The notes under the pieces are model-generated. The model was not told the DNA's origin. It searched no databases and saw only the letters and a program-made list of their open reading frames with translations. This document shows, in pieces, positions 61,419 through 64,000 of a DNA stretch of 64,000 bases (positions are counted from its first letter, which is position 1; every line of letters begins with the position of its first letter). Location: the NCBI RefSeq assembly GCF_019857225.1, contig NZ_JAFJSY010000017.1:62001-126000 (forward strand), in the 5' to 3' direction. The DNA comes from Streptomyces plumbidurans. GTDB lineage: Bacteria; Actinomycetota; Actinomycetes; Streptomycetales; Streptomycetaceae. The position numbers and the translations under genes are program-made.

Positions 61419-61493
61419 CGAGATCAGGTGCGCGGGTCTTTCTCCGCGCGGGCCGCCTTCTTGGAGCTGAGGACAGGCGGTAGATCCTCGGTC

Positions 61494-61512
61494 CACTGTT
61501 GAGTTCTCAAGG
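61494..61512 (-). promoter_or_regulatory. rRNA-spacer-like motif
   Basis: Minus strand CCTTGAGAACTCAACAGTG, with the inner repeat TTGAG/CTCAA. It closely resembles the CTTGAGAACTACACAGTG segment that I recall from Streptomyces 16S-23S rRNA spacers, where it belongs to the antitermination/processing signals. Confidence 0.5.
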
Positions 61513-61658
61513 TGCGATCAGCGCGGGGCCCGCGGCGCGCGGCAAAAGCCGCCTTCCGGCCGCCGCAAGCGGCAGCCATACGGGCAATCCCGAGCCATTC
61601 GTGCAGGTCAAGCGGTTGCCATCCCGAAGTTTTTGGGAGGCCGTTCGCTAACTAGCTT

Positions 61659-61718
61659 GCACTAGTCTGCTGTGGTGCACAACCCCCGCGAGGTGATGCG
61701 CACTAGTTCGCTGTGGTG
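61659..61718. promoter_or_regulatory. Likely GntR (KorSA-type) operators
   Basis: Two near-identical 19-bp boxes GCACTAGT-YY-GCTGTGGTG at 61659-61677 and 61700-61718, 41 bp apart, each holding the palindrome ACTAGT. A further ACTAG stands at 61651. The second box lies just before a TACTCT -10-like hexamer and the gntR start, so autorepression is expected. Confidence 0.65.
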
Positions 61719-61732
61719 GGTACTCTCAGAGC

Positions 61733-62068
61733 ATGACTGTCACAGGAGGGCCGAAGCCGAAAGCGGTGCAGGTCGCGGACGCACTTCGCGAGGACATCAA
61801 GAAGATGGAGCCGGGGGACAAACTCCCGTCACAGCGCGAGTTGATCGACCGGTTCGGGTTCGCGAGCCAGACCATCCAGAACGGTTTGGCCGCACTCCGG
61901 GCCGAAGGGTTGATCGTGTCGGCCGGAAACCTCGGCAACTTCGTCAGCGACGGGACTTCCCCCAGCAGCGACGTACGCGACGACATCACGGAAATCCGCT
62001 CCCAGATTCAGGCGTTGGCTGAACGGGTCGCAGCACTCGAAGAGCGCTCCGCCCCGGGTGGTGCGTGA
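61733..62068 (+). CDS. GntR-family regulator without effector domain (KorSA-like)
   Basis: 111 residues. The winged helix-turn-helix covers residues 10-75 (LREDIKKMEPGDKLPSQREL, FASQTIQNGLAALRAEGLI), followed by a short coiled coil (IRSQIQALAERVAALEER). No ligand domain. In AICEs such proteins repress transfer and their own gene. Divergent from the spd-tra block, with operator boxes upstream of its ATG. Confidence 0.88.
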   Translation: MTVTGGPKPKAVQVADALREDIKKMEPGDKLPSQRELIDRFGFASQTIQNGLAALRAEGLIVSAGNLGNFVSDGTSPSSDVRDDITEIRSQIQALAERVAALEERSAPGGA

Positions 62069-62143
62069 TCTGCAACCAGCGTGCAAGGAACAGGGGGTCT
62101 GAAGTAAGTGACAGCCAGGGGACGACGAAACGGAGGTGGGGAC

Positions 62144-62230
62144 ATGTCCAGTGACACCCCCTTGTCCCCTTCCCTGTCCCCCCTGCTCACGCGCGAGACT
62201 CGGAGTAGGCACTCGAGGGAGGGCGCATGA
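62144..62230 (+). CDS. 28-residue ORF coupled to the HTH/TPR regulator
   Basis: ATG 62144 with GGAGGTGGGGAC directly upstream, a strong ribosome site. The 28 residues begin MSSDTPLSPSLSP and end SREGA. Its stop overlaps the next ATG (ATGA). Probably a translational leader, though the regulator also has its own GGAGGG. Confidence 0.55.
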   Translation: MSSDTPLSPSLSPLLTRETRSRHSREGA

Positions 62231-63474
62231 CCGACGACAGGCCCGCATGGGCGCGGCGCATCGCTGCCGAACGAGCGGCCCGTGACTGGTCGCAGCGTGA
62301 CGCGGTAAGGGCGCTGCGGGCGCACGCTCCCACGGAGCTGCCCGCGGAAGACAGCATGATTCGCCAGTGGAAGCGCTGGGAGTCAGGCCAGATGCCGAAC
62401 GACTTCTACCAACCGATCATCGCGGCCCTCTTCGGCACCGTGACACACGCGCTCTTCCCGGCGCCCTCACGGCGGGACGGAGACAAGGAGATCCTGGCAG
62501 CGTCCGGCATGGAGACGCTGGAGATCGTGAGCCGTCTCAACCGGTCCGACGTCGACAACGCCACCCTTGACGCCCTGCGGATCACCGCTGACCGGCTCGC
62601 CTCGGAGTACCCATTCATGCCGAGCGAGCAGCTTCTCATCGAGGGGCGGCAATGGCTGCGCCGCGTGGTCGAACTCCACACGAAGAGCCTCACGCTCGCG
62701 CAGCACCGCGAGGTGCTCGCGCTGTCTGGTTGGCTCGCCCTCCTGGTCGGCTGTGTCGAGTACGACACGGGCGCACGGCATGCCGCTGAGTCGACACGAC
62801 AGGCGGCGCTTTCGCTCGCGACCGAGGCTGACCATGCGGAGGTCGCCGGGTGGGCACATGAGATGCGGGCGTGGTTCGCCCTCACGACCGGCGACTACCG
62901 CGGCGTCATCGCCGCTGCGCGGGCCGGAGCCGAGACGGCGGCGCACCACGGTGTGGCCGTGCAGCTCGCAGCCCAGGAGGCCAAGGCATGGGCGCGGATC
63001 GGGGACCGCCGGCAGGTCGAGGTGGCCTTGGACAAGGGTCGGCGGTTGCTCGAAGGGATGCCGTATCCCGAGAACCTGGACAACCACTTCGTGGTGGACC
63101 CAGCCAAGTTCGACTTCTACGCGATGGACTGCTATCGCCTGGTCGGTGAGGACAAGCTCGCGCGCACGCTCGCCGAAGAGGTGCTGAGGGCGGGAACAGA
63201 CTTCGACGGCACTGAGCGTTCACCGATGCGCAACGCGGAAGCGCGGGTCACGCTCGGAGTCACGGCGGCGCGTGAGGGCGACTTGGAGCAGGCACTCCTC
63301 ATGGGTGAGCGGGCCCTCGATGGTGACCGGCAGTCGGTCCCGTCACTCATCATGACCAGTAGGGAGCTTGCTGCTGAGATGCGGCGCCGCTACGCCTCCG
63401 AGTCCGCGGCACGCGAGTATCTCGCAAGGCTGCAAACACTGGGACAAGAAAGGCCAGGATTCCTTCCGCAATAA
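62227..63474 (+). CDS. XRE-type HTH regulator with TPR-like domain
   Basis: 415 residues. The N-terminal helix-turn-helix (WARRIAAERAARDWSQRDAV, then SMIRQWKRWESGQMP) is followed by about 300 residues of helical repeats (AEVAGWAHEMRAWFALTTGD, RMPNAEARVTLGVTAAREGD-like), as in signal-sensing TPR regulators of Streptomyces mobile elements and secondary metabolism. May control excision or transfer, or answer a peptide signal; neither is shown. ATG 62227 with GGAGGG upstream. Confidence 0.8.
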   Translation: MTDDRPAWARRIAAERAARDWSQRDAVRALRAHAPTELPAEDSMIRQWKRWESGQMPNDFYQPIIAALFGTVTHALFPAPSRRDGDKEILAASGMETLEIVSRLNRSDVDNATLDALRITADRLASEYPFMPSEQLLIEGRQWLRRVVELHTKSLTLAQHREVLALSGWLALLVGCVEYDTGARHAAESTRQAALSLATEADHAEVAGWAHEMRAWFALTTGDYRGVIAAARAGAETAAHHGVAVQLAAQEAKAWARIGDRRQVEVALDKGRRLLEGMPYPENLDNHFVVDPAKFDFYAMDCYRLVGEDKLARTLAEEVLRAGTDFDGTERSPMRNAEARVTLGVTAAREGDLEQALLMGERALDGDRQSVPSLIMTSRELAAEMRRRYASESAAREYLARLQTLGQERPGFLPQ

Positions 63475-63520
63475 GCGTTTGTGGCTACCCTAAGGTCCCC
63501 GATTAAACGATCGACAACAG

Positions 63521-63970
63521 TTACCTGACCGTCAGATTAACGGTTCTGAATTTCTCCAGAAGCCGACCTGCCTTGTGCGCCGCCTTAGCGATTTCCGAAG
63601 GTTCGACGTCGCGCATGTGAGCGGCTTGATTTCTGACCTGCAGCACGAAACGCAGATCAGCCTTGTCGACGGGTGACAAATTAGCGGCACGCGAGAACTG
63701 GTCCATCAGGGATCGCGGATCCTTTGGCACGCGAGACTCTCCGATCTCATCCGACAGCCTCGCGTGCATAGTTTCCTCTATTTCCATCCACCTAATGATG
63801 AGACCAGCTCGGGAACCACGTTCCCCCCGTACAGGTGGTGGATTGCGATAGAGTCCTGGAGAGCGAACGAGAAACTGAAGGATTGGCTTCTGCAGACGCA
63901 AAAGCACCATCGTGACGATGGTACCCATAAGTGCGCCTGAAAACGTGAGAGAGTAATCACGAAATTCCAT
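63521..63970 (-). CDS. Membrane-anchored HEPN-like protein
   Basis: 149 residues. One N-terminal span (SGALMGTIVTMVLLRL), a linker, then a helical domain with FVLQVRNQAAHMRDVEPSEI. The RNxxxH pattern is the catalytic signature of HEPN RNases, in a DUF4145-like setting. AT content is higher than in neighbours, a sign of recent transfer. It may be accessory cargo, perhaps defence-related; no toxin or antitoxin partner is visible before the window ends. ATG 63968-63970. Confidence 0.55.
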   Translation of the reverse strand: MEFRDYSLTFSGALMGTIVTMVLLRLQKPILQFLVRSPGLYRNPPPVRGERGSRAGLIIRWMEIEETMHARLSDEIGESRVPKDPRSLMDQFSRAANLSPVDKADLRFVLQVRNQAAHMRDVEPSEIAKAAHKAGRLLEKFRTVNLTVR

Positions 63971-64000
63971 CTTTCGGTCCCAGACAGACGCAATAAATAT

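Larger units (their letters stand above)
61225..61732. other. Leader/control region of the transfer operon and GntR gene
   Basis: 508 bases without a supported gene. Read leftward from the promoter side it holds an rRNA-spacer-like motif (61494-61512), a long hairpin (61377-61418), a tRNA-like minihelix (61328-61366) and a second hairpin (61252-61294), then the spd block. The right end (61640-61732) holds the GntR promoter and operators. Confidence 0.6.

Overview
The window is high-GC (about 70%) actinobacterial DNA with codon use, gene families and gene order typical of a Streptomyces chromosome. From memory, positions 1-51536 follow the core order of the S. coelicolor region from tmk/topA through bldG, the tad cluster, acs, crp and wblA to the yqeY and metallophosphoesterase genes. 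That synteny is recalled, not searched.

Layout. 1-8.8 kb (minus strand): tmk fused to an MFS-like membrane domain (3' end cut by the window edge), topA, a small membrane protein, a class I methyltransferase and a lipoprotein. 9-15.2 kb: the proton pyrophosphatase hppA, the bldG anti-anti-sigma/anti-sigma pair, and an MrfA-like DEAD-box helicase. 15.1-20.5 kb: a tad-type secretion/pilus operon read leftward (CpaE-like, TadA, TadB, TadC, DUF4244 pilin-like, two TadE-like). A 146-bp tandem duplication at the tadA/tadB junction has created two chained chimeric mini-ORFs. 21-25.4 kb: a HAD hydrolase, a degenerate Fic-like protein, a CooC/MinD-like ATPase and a deacetylase-like lipoprotein. 25.8-33.5 kb (plus): a SulP-carbonic anhydrase fusion, acs, nhaA, a holin-X family protein and an epoxide-hydrolase-like enzyme. 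33.9-41.4 kb: a MarP-like protease, CoA pyrophosphatase, nth, crp, a nucleotidyltransferase, an MBL-fold hydrolase, a second NUDIX protein, RidA and a DUF4177 protein. A lone large serine recombinase sits at 41.4-43.0 kb against the 5' end of the DUF4177 gene. Core order then resumes: two GET3/ArsA-like ATPases, wblA, a class A PBP, yqeY, a metallophosphoesterase and a membrane protein.

From tRNA-Pro(CGG) at 51571 to the right edge lies an actinomycete integrative and conjugative element (AICE). Reading from the tRNA it carries int and xis, then a replication block split into three overlapping genes (DUF3631 ATPase, a small Cys protein, prim-pol). Next come small membrane proteins, a TraB/FtsK translocase, an RRQRL-type zinc protein, a DUF2637 (SpdB-like) protein, a divergent GntR regulator, an HTH/TPR regulator and a membrane-anchored HEPN-like protein. 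Its right end (attR) is not in the window.

The most unusual material is non-coding and inside the AICE: eleven exact copies of an 8-bp motif between the helicase and xis genes; a second cluster of palindromes with the same TAGCGG core just behind traB; and a transfer-operon leader combining an rRNA-spacer-like motif, a tRNA acceptor/T-arm mimic and long hairpins. GC-rich hairpins stand just upstream of int, traB, the prim-pol block and the spd block.
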